Of a stretch of DNA of 64,000 bases, positions 63,972 to 64,000 are shown piece by piece. This DNA comes from Paenibacillus sp. PK3_47. Lineage in GTDB: Bacteria; Bacillota; Bacilli; Paenibacillales; Paenibacillaceae. A program made the position numbers and the translations under genes. The stretch spans positions 4,836,001 to 4,900,000 of the forward strand of contig NZ_CP026029.1 of the NCBI RefSeq assembly GCF_023520895.1, in the 5' to 3' direction. Each line of letters begins with the position of its first letter. Within the stretch, counting starts at the first letter, position 1. The notes under the pieces were generated by a model. The model was not told where the DNA came from. It did no database searches and was given only the letters and a program-made list of their open reading frames with translations.

Positions 63972-64000
63972 TAAGCACCTTGGCGATACGAAGCCCAGCC
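63972..64000 (+). other. attR: right arm of the element plus spoVR core
   Basis: Bases 63972-63992 are the right arm, beginning TAAGCACCTTGGCGATACGA. It is the inverse of the left arm with mismatches at two positions (arm bases 8 and 11). Bases 63993-64000 are GCCCAGCC, the second copy of the core. The chromosomal side of attR lies beyond the window. Confidence 0.8.

Larger units (their letters stand above)
45709..64000. mobile_element. 18.3-kb serine-recombinase element inserted in spoVR (candidate sporulation intervening element)
   Basis: The element runs from 45717 to 63992 between two copies of GCCCAGCC. It is more AT-rich than its flanks, above all at 45.7-48.1 kb. It encodes three large serine recombinases, a PARIS-like defence pair, an XRE regulator, a toxin-antitoxin-like pair and a full type I restriction-modification operon. 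The cargo ends within about 10-30 bases of each arm. Joining the ends gives a 50-bp dyad: right arm, GCCCAGCC, left arm. Removing it would join the core to CTCCTACTGGCAT and restore spoVR in frame. Only the right-hand core is visible, so the 5' half of spoVR is inferred. Confidence 0.85.

Noticed and set aside
45709..64000. The island as a DDE transposon with 21-bp terminal inverted repeats and an 8-bp target duplication
   Set aside because: The end structure fits that reading, but no DDE transposase is present and three serine recombinases are. Serine-integrase attP sites have dyad arms that look like terminal inverted repeats after integration. Finding 8 duplicated bases at the target is compatible with a shared att core.

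Overview
The window is a piece of chromosome from an endospore-forming Bacillota, most likely Paenibacillus. It carries spoVR, prkA and an AbrB-type regulator. It has several Paenibacillus-style sugar loci, in which a membrane-anchored AraC sensor-regulator sits beside a lipoprotein and two permeases of the LplA/LplB/LplC kind. Many genes have strong AGGAGG-like ribosome sites and some have TTG starts. No replicon, rRNA or tRNA features were seen.

Region 1 (1-19 kb) is mostly housekeeping: DAHP synthase, a beta-type glutamine synthetase with an operator-like palindrome over its -35 box, a GH94-like sugar phosphorylase with a mutarotase-fold partner, serC, trmL, abrB-like, a NagPA-type phosphodiester glycosidase pair, an orphan LuxR-type regulator, an aminotransferase, a repeat-rich 1.2-kb gap, a two-gene ABC transporter, a DUF2161 protein and prkA.

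Region 2 (19-44.4 kb) is a plant-polysaccharide catabolism region in several modules. One has an AraC sensor, two permeases, a lipoprotein and a GH2 beta-glucuronidase-like enzyme. The next has a CE7 esterase, a second lipoprotein/permease set and a second AraC sensor, with cre-like operators. The third encodes cytoplasmic pectin-oligomer enzymes: GH43, GH28, CE8 pectinesterase, an acyl esterase and GH105. The substrates imported are probably acetylated and methylated galacturonan, rhamnogalacturonan or xylan oligomers.

Region 3 (45,709-64,000) is the most interesting part. The 3' third of spoVR is cut at its conserved Gly-Trp-Ala-Ser-Tyr codons by an 18.3-kb element. Its two ends carry 21-base arms that are inverted copies of each other (19/21 identical), next to an 8-base direct repeat GCCCAGCC. 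Joining the ends gives a 50-bp dyad-symmetric sequence with the architecture of a large-serine-integrase attP. Precise excision would restore the spoVR frame. The element has three large serine recombinases (one alone, two in tandem overlap behind a 52-aa ORF and a divergent XRE regulator), an AriA/AriB pair matching the PARIS anti-phage system, a putative toxin-antitoxin pair, several hypothetical genes and a complete type I restriction-modification operon (hsdR-hsdM-hsdS). It looks like a defence cassette that is also a sporulation-gene intervening element, by analogy with skin in sigK, SPbeta in spsM and vfbin in spoVFB. The 5' half of spoVR should lie just beyond the right edge and is not visible.
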